Assembly (NCBI RefSeq): GCF_000972495.1
Contig: NZ_LATM01000001.1
Location: 827,241-891,240, forward strand
Direction: 5' to 3'
Length of the DNA stretch: 64,000 bases
Origin: Hymenobacter terrenus
GTDB lineage: Bacteria > Bacteroidota > Bacteroidia > Cytophagales > Hymenobacteraceae
Part shown: piece by piece, positions 53,001-60,257 of the stretch
Layout: each line of letters opens with the position of its first letter
Position numbering within the stretch: position 1 is the first letter of the stretch
The notes under the pieces: model-generated
What the model was told of the DNA's origin: nothing
Seen by the model: the letters and a program-made list of their open reading frames with translations, nothing else
Databases searched by the model: none
Program-made: the position numbers and the translations under genes

Positions 53001-54068
53001 GCAGCCGGCCGTAGTCACGACCACCGCCACGTCCCCGGCCGTAGTGCCCCAATTTACGCTGATGCTATTGGTGCCCTGGCCTGAAACGATGGTCGCCCCA
53101 GCCGGCACCGACCACGCGTAGGTGCCACCAGCCACGGGGTCGATGCGGTAGTTTTTGTACTGCTCGTTCTCGTACACCTGCCTATCGCCGAGGACGGCGT
53201 AGTTGTAGGACCCGCGATACACCCGCACGTAGTCTACCTCCGTTTGGGTGGGATAATCGGCGGGCGTTGGGTTGATGTAACCCGTGTAGCCCGTGCCGGG
53301 CCCACCCACGGCAGCGTTGAGAATGAGGTAGAACTGGTTGTCGTTGAAAGGAAATACGCCGCCCGGCGTAGACTCCGGCGTCACGGTGTTATACAGCACG
53401 TTATCTACGTAGAAGCGTAGCACGTCAGGCCCCCATTCCAGCGCATACACGTGGAAGCCCGCCGACAAATCCACCCCCGCCGAATACGTGCGGGTGGCAA
53501 AAAACGGGGCGCCGGGTGCGCCACCAATACCCGTACCGGTTACCGACGTCGGGTTCTTGTGCTTGGCTTCCATGATGTCAATCTCGCCGGTTACGGGCCA
53601 GTTGCTGGGGTCGGCCAGCATCCAGAACGCCGGCCAGACGCCCCCGGCCGAGGGCAGCTTGATGCGCGATTCGATACGTCCGTACTTAAAGGTTTGCAAC
53701 GTACGCTGGCCCGCCACCTTCGATTCGAGCTTGGCCGAGCTGTACTGGTACGAGTTACCACTAGGAGCCGTAGTGGTTTCAAACTTGGTCGTGATAACCA
53801 GATTGCCATTCGCTACGGCAGCATTTTGGGCCCGGTAGTTTTGGAGCTCGGCGTTGCCGAAACCACATAGGGCGGGGCAACCGTCACCGTTGACAACCTG
53901 CCACTTGGTGGTGTCCACGGCCGTACCGTTGAACTCGTCGGCCCATACCAACTGGTTACATTGGGCCCAGCCACGAGTCGGCAGCAAGAGCAGCAGGCCT
54001 AAACTTAGCGTGGCAGCCAGCCAGTTTTGCCAGCTGCCTGCGGCAATGGTAAGCGGTGTTTTCATCAT
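50064..54068 (-). CDS. Modular GH16 beta-glucanase with tandem beta-sandwich modules and T9SS signal
   Basis: A 1334-residue secreted enzyme. A signal peptide ends near residue 35. The GH16 domain spans about 38-286 with the catalytic motif GEIDIMEAKH (E162, D164, E167), the laminarinase-like type that cleaves beta-1,3- or mixed glucans. Next come a PKD-like domain (about 292-370), then three homologous modules of about 170 residues (376-540, 550-720, 731-897), each with a YPSGRHSxY or YPAGRHSIY block, WxTLxF and a closing DN motif. An Ig-like domain (about 908-995), an F5/8 type C domain (about 1000-1125), a CBM56-like beta-glucan-binding domain (about 1135-1240) and a T9SS sorting domain (about 1258-1334, ending NRRIVKE) follow. 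It probably degrades fungal or algal glucan at the cell surface. Confidence 0.92.
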   Translation of the reverse strand: MMKTPLTIAAGSWQNWLAATLSLGLLLLLPTRGWAQCNQLVWADEFNGTAVDTTKWQVVNGDGCPALCGFGNAELQNYRAQNAAVANGNLVITTKFETTTAPSGNSYQYSSAKLESKVAGQRTLQTFKYGRIESRIKLPSAGGVWPAFWMLADPSNWPVTGEIDIMEAKHKNPTSVTGTGIGGAPGAPFFATRTYSAGVDLSAGFHVYALEWGPDVLRFYVDNVLYNTVTPESTPGGVFPFNDNQFYLILNAAVGGPGTGYTGYINPTPADYPTQTEVDYVRVYRGSYNYAVLGDRQVYENEQYKNYRIDPVAGGTYAWSVPAGATIVSGQGTNSISVNWGTTAGDVAVVVTTAGCVTNTYAKAVSISAPLQVEQVYEDFQANRSLTYGTRTGTLTEAVANPDGTAPNTSAQVGKYVRNPSEQYDVMYVRGLKVGNANDFAAGRKKLYVDVYSSAPVGSRVTMQFENSQVTTPINYPSGRHSAYKAYTTRRNAWETLEFSYEQTIDAGTNIFSIDNVVFLFEPGIKTANTFYFDNVLVKAQPTPPIVATDVLENYDGTSRLTFDPALTNGTYTPDVTNPSATGVNSSARVAKYLRNSTQQYDVLFFTAGAPGSVIVDAGKFKDQTYQLQVDLYTDASVGTSVRINLQNKALAAGSYPSGRNSTYLVTTTKQNQWETLTLVLDTAPDAGTANVAIDQLAFLFNGNTMTANTYYIDNVRVAKRVADPTYTAGTMFEDYEATHNITYLSSDGGYQATEPNPAAGGVNTSAHVAKYTRKATATYDVLSFGTAAIKDGSAFKTGDKVFAMDVYTTAPAGTVISCQLESSAASLPGNYPAGRHSIYQASVKQPNTWQTLTFTYASTPDASTSDASVDRLVFLLAPNSTTADVYYLDNIRSLNKVGTPPLTNTSPTVSLTSPTAGASYNAPASITLGATAADADGTVSKVEFFNGTALLGTATSSPYTYTWAGVAAGTYALTAKATDNAGAVTASAAVSITVAGPPAGATNLALNQPTYVSSTKGADVPNSAAVDGNLNTHWASASTDQQWIYVDLGASYNVSQVKLTWEAAYGRDYQVQLSPDALVWTTIKSVTGNTALVNDHTGLAGSGRYVRINGTARGTLNGYSLYELEVYGTLATGGTGSGVCSGTVANGDYVYQVSTTAGMANWKFVPQAPIAGSSLALIYIKAGSATAYAGYPMTASGSDFVFSQPQTAGTTLSFYFTYRVGTGAVERNSSATPHSYTAGVACAARALATTPATGRVVGDAYPNPVTNLLTVELRGTGTHVLTIRALRGAVMQRLTVGAGSTRRVLDLSTLSKGVYLLNVSSAEGVENRRIVKE

Positions 54069-54807
54069 GAGGAAAGGAATTGGTTAGGATTGAGTCTGGT
54101 CGCTGATGTAGCTGGCTAACCCAGCACCTGCTCGGGCTCCTGAAAGCTTAGAGGCCAACCCAACGGAGCAGAACGACACCCCAAAGGTGAGAGAAAACGG
54201 CAGCCAACAAGGGGCAGTAATTGATTGGAAAGGCACTTTTCAACTAAAGTGTCCTCCAACTTCATACGCTTATCGCACAATCGACTTATGCTCTCTGCTA
54301 CTCCACAAGGCTTCCTTCCATACCCTTGTTTTTCTCGCGATGATGGCTAAAAAACAACCTGCCGAAAGGCCCAATGCCAAAATTTTATACGCTTCTTCAT
54401 TGATCACGCAAGTCTCGAAGCATGGTGTGCTTCCACACACTCATCTACTTGCCATAATCGAAATACGAATAGTAATATCACAAGCATAGCTCCTGCAGAA
54501 CCCTATTTATATAATTGATAACCATGCTTTACATGCAATGCCAAATAATTAACCTCAAACATTTAATCCAAATACGGCGCAGCAAATGCTGCCTCACGGG
54601 ACTGTGTGGAGCAGGCAATTTGGCGATATGATTATAACCCTTCAGCGCGTCCCAGGCCCAGCGGGGCCACACCTACAGAGCGACACTCATTCAGCTATAC
54701 GCAACTGAATTAATGGAGAAAGAGACCTTTCGCCTGACTCCCGGCAATGTACCTGCACATTCCCGGCCCGAGGTCATACTAGGGCGAGGCTGGCATGTCT
54801 GTACTTC
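54069..54807. other. Long AT-rich intergenic region, no gene supported
   Basis: About 740 bases between two minus-strand genes. The part from about 54180 to 54720 is clearly richer in A and T than its surroundings. A plus-strand frame at 54187-54489 (100 codons) and another at 54713-54919 have no recognisable features. The promoter of the GH16 gene should lie in the left part. Confidence 0.45.
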
Positions 54808-57450
54808 TTACGCTGGCCTGCTGAACTTTGGCTGCAAGAGCTTCGCAATCAACCCCGTCCAGCCGGTTTGGTGGCTGGCGCCGAGGCCGTGGCCGTTATC
54901 GCCGTGGAAATACTCGTGAAACCAGAGATAGTCGCGAAAATTGGGGTCGTTTTGAAGCTGCTTATCGTCGCCGAAGCAGGCGCGGCGGCCGGTTTCGGGG
55001 TCGCGGAGGAAGATTTTGGTGAGGCGGGCGGTGAGGGCGGTGGCTATTTCAAGGAGCGTGTGCAGTTGGCCGGAATTGGTGGGGTATTCGACCTTGAAAT
55101 CGTCGCCGTAGTAATGATGAAAGCGCTGCAACGACTCGATTAGCAAAAAATTAGTAGGCATCCAGATGGGACCACGCCAATTGGAATTGCCCCCGAACAG
55201 GGACGTAGTCGCTTCGGCGGGCTGGTAGTCTACCGTAAACTGGGTTTCCGTACCGCGAAAGACGAACGGTTGCGCCAGGTGGTAGCGCGACAGGCTGCGA
55301 ATGCCGTAGGGCGAGAGGAACTCGTTCTCGTCCAGCATTCGCTTTAGCAGGCGCTTCACGCGGTGGCCGCGCAAGAGCGAGAGCAGATGCCGCTCGCCTT
55401 TGCCGGGCTCGCGCCAGCGCGAAACCAGCGCCGCCAGCGCCGGCCGGTTCTCGAGGAACCACTCCAGGCGCGCCAAGAAACGCGGTGCGCCGGCCAGTTG
55501 CTCGGTGTCCAGCACCTCTACGGCAAAAAGCGGAATCAATCCAACCAGGCTCCTGACTTTCAGCAGCTCGTGGCCACGGCCGGGCGTGCTCAGGGCATCG
55601 TAATAGAACTCATCTTCTTCGTCCCACAGGTCTACACCATCGCCGCCCACCTTGGTCATGGCATCGGCGATGTAGAGGAAATGTTCGAAGAACTTGCTGG
55701 CCATGTCCTGGTACACGGGGTTGGTCTGGCTGAGCTGCAGGGCGATGCGCATCATATTCAGCGCGTACATGGCCACCCAGGCGGTACCGTCGGCCTGCTC
55801 CAGAAAGCCGCCCACCGGCAGCGGCGCCGAGCGGTCGAACACGCCGATATTATCAAGCCCCAGAAAACCGCCCTCGAAAATGTTGCGGCCGTCGCGGTCC
55901 TTGCGGTTCACCCACCAGGTGAAATTGAGGAGCAGACGGTGGAAAATGGTTTCCAGGAAAGCCACGTCGCCGGCATCGCCGCGAGCCTTCTGGTCCATCT
56001 TGAACACGCGCCAAGTGGCGTAGGCATGCACCGGCGGGTTCACGTCCGACAGTTTCCACTCGTAGGCGGGCAGCTGACCGTTGGGGTGCATGTACCAATC
56101 CTGGCACAGCAATCGGAGCTGGCCCTTGGCAAATTTCATGTCGAGTTGAGCCAGCGGCAGGCAATGGAAAGCCAGGTCCCAAGCCGCGTACCAGGGATAT
56201 TCCCAGGTATCAGGCATCGAGATGATGTCGGCGTTATTCAGATGGTTCCAGCCGTTGCCGTTGCGGCCGTGGCGGCGCTCGGCCGAGGGGCGCGGCAGGG
56301 CCGGGTCGCCGGCCAGCCACTGCGGCACGTCGTAGTAGTAGAACTGCTTGCTCCAGAGCATACCCGCGAAAGCCTGGCGCTGCACGTTGCGGGCGTCGGC
56401 ATCGGGCAGGTCGGCTTGCAGCACCTGGTAAAACTGGTCAGCCTCGGCCTGGCGCTGCCGCAGCGTTTGGTCGAAGTCCGCGAATGGCGTTTCCAGCCCC
56501 GGCGCGGCCAGGCGCAGGCGTACCACGCGGGTGGCGCCGGGCCCGATGGCCAGCTCGTAGTGTGCGGCGGCCTTTGTGCCGGTGCGGGCCGGGTTCACAG
56601 CGTCGGCCGCACCCTTCACCAAGTAGTTATTGATGCCGTCCTTGAAAAAACGTTCCTCAGATGGGGCGCCGAAAAGGGCACCGCTGTTGGTGGCATTTTC
56701 GCAGAACAGCAAGTTGGGCTGTTCGTCACAATACAAGGTGAGCGGGCCCAGCTGGCGGTGGTCGGCGTGGAGGTGGCCGTTGGCGGTGGCCGAAAGCAGG
56801 GGCCGGTAGTTGTCGTTGCCCCAGGCCCAGGTATTGCGAAACCAAAGCTGCGGCAGCAGATGCAGGGCAGTGTGATCGGGCCCGCGATTCACGATAATTA
56901 GTTGAATGAGGATGTCCTCGGCGTCGGCTTTGGCGAAATCCACGAACACGTCGAAGTAGCGGCTTTCGTGGAAAATGGCCGTGTCCATCAGCTCAAATTC
57001 GGGTTTGGTGCGGTCACGGCGGGCATTTTCCTTCACCAGCCACTCGTAGGGGAAAGCGTGCTGCGGGTACTTGTACAGCATGCGTTGGTAGGAGTGCGTG
57101 GGCGTGGCGTCGAGGTAGTAGTACACCTCCTTCACATCCTCGCCGTGGTTGCCCTCGGGGCCGCTCAGGCCGAAAAGGCGCTCCTTGAGAATGGCATCTT
57201 GCCCGTTCCACAGGCCCAGACCGAAGCAGAGGAGCTGGTCGTCGTCGCAGAAACCGGCCAGGGCCTCCTCACCCCAACGGTAGGCGCGGCTGCGGGCCTG
57301 GTCATGGGTGGTGTAGTTCCAGGCGTCGCCGTGGGCGCTGTAGTCTTCGCGAACAGTTCCCCATTGGCGGTCAGCCACGTAAGGACCAAATTTGCGCCAG
57401 GGCTTGGCGCCAGCATTAGCCTCGGCGAGGCGAGTGTGTTCGGGGGTCAT
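54808..57450 (-). CDS. MGH1-like/GH63-type glycosidase
   Basis: An 880-residue soluble enzyme with an (alpha/alpha)6-barrel of the MGH1-like (GH63-related) type. Recognisable segments are WGTVREDYSAHGDAWNYTTH at the start, GHRVKRLLKRMLDENEFLSP, RSLSRYHLAQPFVFRG and SLFGGNSNWRGPIWMPTNFL towards the end, and SMPDTWEYPWYAAWDLAFHC in the catalytic region with acidic residues. Proteins of this kind are annotated as glucosidases or mannosylglycerate hydrolase-like enzymes; the substrate is not certain. There is no signal peptide, so it acts in the cytoplasm, perhaps on a compatible solute or oligosaccharide. A 512-codon antisense frame over it is a GC shadow. Confidence 0.85.
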   Translation of the reverse strand: MTPEHTRLAEANAGAKPWRKFGPYVADRQWGTVREDYSAHGDAWNYTTHDQARSRAYRWGEEALAGFCDDDQLLCFGLGLWNGQDAILKERLFGLSGPEGNHGEDVKEVYYYLDATPTHSYQRMLYKYPQHAFPYEWLVKENARRDRTKPEFELMDTAIFHESRYFDVFVDFAKADAEDILIQLIIVNRGPDHTALHLLPQLWFRNTWAWGNDNYRPLLSATANGHLHADHRQLGPLTLYCDEQPNLLFCENATNSGALFGAPSEERFFKDGINNYLVKGAADAVNPARTGTKAAAHYELAIGPGATRVVRLRLAAPGLETPFADFDQTLRQRQAEADQFYQVLQADLPDADARNVQRQAFAGMLWSKQFYYYDVPQWLAGDPALPRPSAERRHGRNGNGWNHLNNADIISMPDTWEYPWYAAWDLAFHCLPLAQLDMKFAKGQLRLLCQDWYMHPNGQLPAYEWKLSDVNPPVHAYATWRVFKMDQKARGDAGDVAFLETIFHRLLLNFTWWVNRKDRDGRNIFEGGFLGLDNIGVFDRSAPLPVGGFLEQADGTAWVAMYALNMMRIALQLSQTNPVYQDMASKFFEHFLYIADAMTKVGGDGVDLWDEEDEFYYDALSTPGRGHELLKVRSLVGLIPLFAVEVLDTEQLAGAPRFLARLEWFLENRPALAALVSRWREPGKGERHLLSLLRGHRVKRLLKRMLDENEFLSPYGIRSLSRYHLAQPFVFRGTETQFTVDYQPAEATTSLFGGNSNWRGPIWMPTNFLLIESLQRFHHYYGDDFKVEYPTNSGQLHTLLEIATALTARLTKIFLRDPETGRRACFGDDKQLQNDPNFRDYLWFHEYFHGDNGHGLGASHQTGWTGLIAKLLQPKFSRPA

Positions 57451-57478
57451 TCTGAAATGCTTAATCTTATATACAACA

Positions 57479-57585
57479 GAACGTCATGCTGAGCGGAGCC
57501 GAAGCATCTCGCTCGCATTAGTAATTCAATTGAATGAATTAGTGGTGGCAAGCGAGATGCTTCGGCTCCGCTCAGCATGACGTTC
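57479..57585. repeat. Family-A palindrome
   Basis: The left arm starts gaacgtcatgctgagcggag at 57479; the right arm ctccgctcagcatgacgttc ends at 57585, followed by T5. The 28-plus-base arms are perfectly paired. It lies between the SDR gene (57613) and the MGH1-like gene, both on the minus strand. Confidence 0.88.
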
Positions 57586-57612
57586 TTTTTCGCTTAACAA
57601 TACCCTCCTGAA

Positions 57613-58428
57613 TCAGCCGCCCTCCGCGAAGCCGGGGTAGAGTGTCATACCGCCATCCATGAAAATGGTTTGACCGGTGATGTAGTCGGCTTCGTCGGAG
57701 GCCAGCCAGGCGGCGAGGTTGCCAACGTCGGTGGGGTCGCCCACGCGGTTGTAGGGAATGAGCGAGAGCAGCGCCTTCTCTTCTTCGGGCGTGTCACGGG
57801 CCGAAAGGTTGATAGGCGTGGCAATGGCACCGGGGCCGATGCTGTTTGCCCGGATTTTGTGCGGCGCCAGCTCCTGGGCCACACTTTTCATGAGCTGCAT
57901 GATGCCACCTTTACTGGCCGCGTAGTTGACGTGGCCGGCCCAGGGAATGATTTCGTGCACCGAACTCATGCAGATAATTTTGCCGGCGGCCTTGGATATT
58001 TCAGGCTGCACGCCGCGCCGGATAAACTCGCGGGCGGCCTCGCGCAGGCACAGAAACTGACCAGTCAGGTTTACGTCGATAACCTTCTGCCACTGCTCCA
58101 GGGTCATATCCACGAAGGGAGTATCGACTTGCAGGCCGGCATTGGCCACCACGATGTGGACCGTGCCGAAGTGCTCGATGGTTTGCCGGAACATGGCCTG
58201 CACTTGATCTTCTTGGCTCACGTCGGCCTGAATGGCCAGCGCTTTGCCGCCAGCCGCTTCAATGTCGGCCACGGTGGCCTTGGCGCCGTCGGCGTCGTTG
58301 CTGTAGTTGATGACTACGGCGGCACCATGGGCGGCCAGGGCTTTGGCCACGGCTACACCAATGCCGGAGCTGGCACCTGTTACGACGGCAATTTGATTGG
58401 CAAGACGCCGGGGGTCGGGAGTAGCCAT
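57613..58428 (-). CDS. SDR-family dehydrogenase, glucose 1-dehydrogenase-like
   Basis: A 271-residue classical short-chain dehydrogenase. The NAD(P)-binding motif TGASSGIGVAVAKALA is near residue 18, VANAGLQV is the NAG motif, and the catalytic Ser-Tyr-Lys set is ICMSSVHEIIPWAGHVNYAASKGG. The sequence matches proteins annotated glucose 1-dehydrogenase (EC 1.1.1.47), though the family is broad and the substrate cannot be fixed. PGAIATPINLSARDTPEEEKALL is the usual substrate loop. It is monocistronic and followed by a family-A palindrome. Confidence 0.9.
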   Translation of the reverse strand: MATPDPRRLANQIAVVTGASSGIGVAVAKALAAHGAAVVINYSNDADGAKATVADIEAAGGKALAIQADVSQEDQVQAMFRQTIEHFGTVHIVVANAGLQVDTPFVDMTLEQWQKVIDVNLTGQFLCLREAAREFIRRGVQPEISKAAGKIICMSSVHEIIPWAGHVNYAASKGGIMQLMKSVAQELAPHKIRANSIGPGAIATPINLSARDTPEEEKALLSLIPYNRVGDPTDVGNLAAWLASDEADYITGQTIFMDGGMTLYPGFAEGG

Positions 58429-58756
58429 ACGAAAGAAGTAATGATTGATAAGAAGTTTAGGTCAATGTTACGCGTTCGACAGACGCTTTGGGTGAAGAAG
58501 CTGGATCTGCGAAATTCAAGCAAAGCTTACGCGAGGAAAGCGGCTAGGTTCATTACGAAATGAAGCCTTCTCCCACTCCACCAACCCAGCGGCAGGCAAG
58601 GCGAGCTTACCGCGAAACCGCTAGCGAGGCTTCTTCAGCTGAGCGTTGGTAGGCTGCCGGCGCTAACCAGACTTGCCACGTTGTCACTTTCGGCACCAGA
58701 AATCCGGATGCCCAAGCCTGACCGCACCGTATTTGGCTCGGAGGCCAAGACTTTGG
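58429..58756. other. Intergenic region, no gene seen
   Basis: A 328-base spacer between the SDR gene and the HxlR regulator, both on the minus strand. It must contain the SDR promoter. No repeat or RNA element was recognised. Confidence 0.4.
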
Positions 58757-59125
58757 CTATCTCGATTCCTGGGCTTCCTTGGCCGCCGCCAACGCCTCGG
58801 TGCGCTTTTCGTGCTCCTGTCCCCAGTCACAGAGCATTTCCAGAACTGGTAGCAAAGCATGGGCATAAGGGGTGGCGCCATATTCCACGCGGGGAGGCAC
58901 CTCGGCATAAACGGTGCGCGTCACGAGGCCATCGTGTTCCAGTTCGCGGAGTTGCTCGGTCAGCACTTTCTGCCGCACTTCGGGCATGAGTTCCTGTAGT
59001 TCCGAAAAGCGCAAGGTAGCCTGGCGCAGGTAATACAGGATTTCCAGTTTCCACTTCCCTCCCAGCACACTCAGTGCCAGCCGGATATGGCCCTTAAAGA
59101 TTATTTTCTCTGGTTTCGAATTCAT
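58757..59125 (-). CDS. HxlR-family transcriptional regulator
   Basis: A 122-residue winged-helix regulator. The domain reads IRLALSVLGGKWKLEILYYL, LRFSELQELMPEVRQKVLTEQL, RELEHDGLVTRTVYAEVPPRVEYG, which is textbook HxlR. Many redox-sensing members (YodB, HypR, QorR) have a Cys just before the GGKW motif; here the position has no Cys (KGHIRLALSVLGGKW), so a thiol switch there is unlikely. It is divergent from an NAD(P)H oxidoreductase gene across 120 bases, the usual arrangement when HxlR represses its neighbour. Confidence 0.93.
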   Translation of the reverse strand: MNSKPEKIIFKGHIRLALSVLGGKWKLEILYYLRQATLRFSELQELMPEVRQKVLTEQLRELEHDGLVTRTVYAEVPPRVEYGATPYAHALLPVLEMLCDWGQEHEKRTEALAAAKEAQESR

Positions 59126-59245
59126 AAAAATCTATGGGTCAACAGTAGAAACCTGCAGGTGTGCAACCCACTTCAAAGTACCTTATTTTTTGATAATCAA
59201 ACACTCACAACCTTTGAGGACAATTAACTATAACCCCTCAAAATC

Positions 59246-59854
59246 ATGAACCATCTTCTGGTATATGCCCATCCCAACGCCAACAGTTTTTGCCACGCCG
59301 TGCTGGAGCGCATTGTGCAGACTAGCCAAGAACTCGGACACGCCACTGAAGTTCGAGACCTGTATGCCTTGGGTTTTGACCCCGTGCACCGGGGCATCGA
59401 TGCACAGAGCTTGCAGACCGGCGAACCCCTCGCCGCAGATGTACGCACTGAGCAGCAACACCTCGTTTGGGCCGATGTCATTACCCTCGTCTACCCAAAC
59501 TGGTGGAACGGAATGCCAGCCCTGCTTAAAGGGTACATAGACCGGGTTTTCACCTCGGGTTTTGCCTACACTTACGACCACAATGGGTTAGTAGGGCTGC
59601 TGAAAGGCAAAAAGGCGCTGGTATTCAATAGCACCGGCGGGGGCCGGGAGCTGATGGAGCAAATCGGTCAATTGCACACCTTCACGAAGGCCGTGCAGGT
59701 AGGAATCCTGGGCTTTTGCGGCGTGGAAGTAGTGGAGCAAAAGATTTTTCACCGCATGTTTGAACTCACGCCCGCACTGGCCGCTGATTGGCTCGATGAA
59801 GTAGCCAGCATCTGCCGACAGCATCTTGGACAGCAGCTAATTGATGTCGCGTAA
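59246..59854 (+). CDS. NAD(P)H-dependent flavodoxin-fold oxidoreductase
   Basis: A 202-residue protein of the NQO1/MdaB/KefF group with a flavodoxin-like fold. It begins NHLLVYAHPNANSFCHAVLE, and the conserved DVITLVYPNWWNGMPALLKG and YIDRVFTSGFAY blocks bind FMN or FAD and the quinone. Members reduce quinones by two electrons or regulate potassium efflux. Divergent placement from an HxlR regulator suggests induction by electrophiles or aldehydes. A 10-bp stem-loop 80 bases downstream may end the transcript. Confidence 0.92.
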   Translation: MNHLLVYAHPNANSFCHAVLERIVQTSQELGHATEVRDLYALGFDPVHRGIDAQSLQTGEPLAADVRTEQQHLVWADVITLVYPNWWNGMPALLKGYIDRVFTSGFAYTYDHNGLVGLLKGKKALVFNSTGGGRELMEQIGQLHTFTKAVQVGILGFCGVEVVEQKIFHRMFELTPALAADWLDEVASICRQHLGQQLIDVA

Positions 59855-60257
59855 AGTCTCGGAGGAGCATCGGCAAATAAGCCGGTAGCCCCTAACAGAC
59901 TCAACTGCCTCCGATGATTTTCAGGATAAAATTTAGCTCCCGGCCTTTCCTTACAGAGATGGTTCGGGAGCTAACGCATTTGTAGCCAACCCCTCATTTC
60001 CGGAAGATAGCGGCCGAAGATTTGCTAGACGCGTACAGGGTGGCGCACTGTTCCTCGTTGTTTTGACCGTAGCGAAATGCAGGGTGCTGGTCGATACAAT
60101 ACCCCGCTTAGGTCGATGAAAAGGAGGGTGGGCAACGGATGAGAATAATTTTGGTCTTTGCAATCCAACCATTGAGCAGCTGGGCCGGTTGAAACCCTCG
60201 CAGCCGTAGTCATCGGCAAGCGGCGGCTGGCCGAAGAATCGTAGATGAACCAATAAC
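59855..60257. other. Intergenic region with a 10-bp hairpin, upstream of the RND operon
   Basis: No gene supported in 403 bases. A stem of ttagctcccg (59933-59942) and cgggagctaa (59965-59974) lies 80 bases beyond the oxidoreductase stop; there is no T-run. The RND promoter should lie in the right half. Confidence 0.45.

Noticed and set aside
55363..56901. 512-codon plus-strand open frame across the MGH1-like glycosidase
   Set aside because: Antisense to a recognised family, no domain, composition typical of reversed GC-rich coding sequence.
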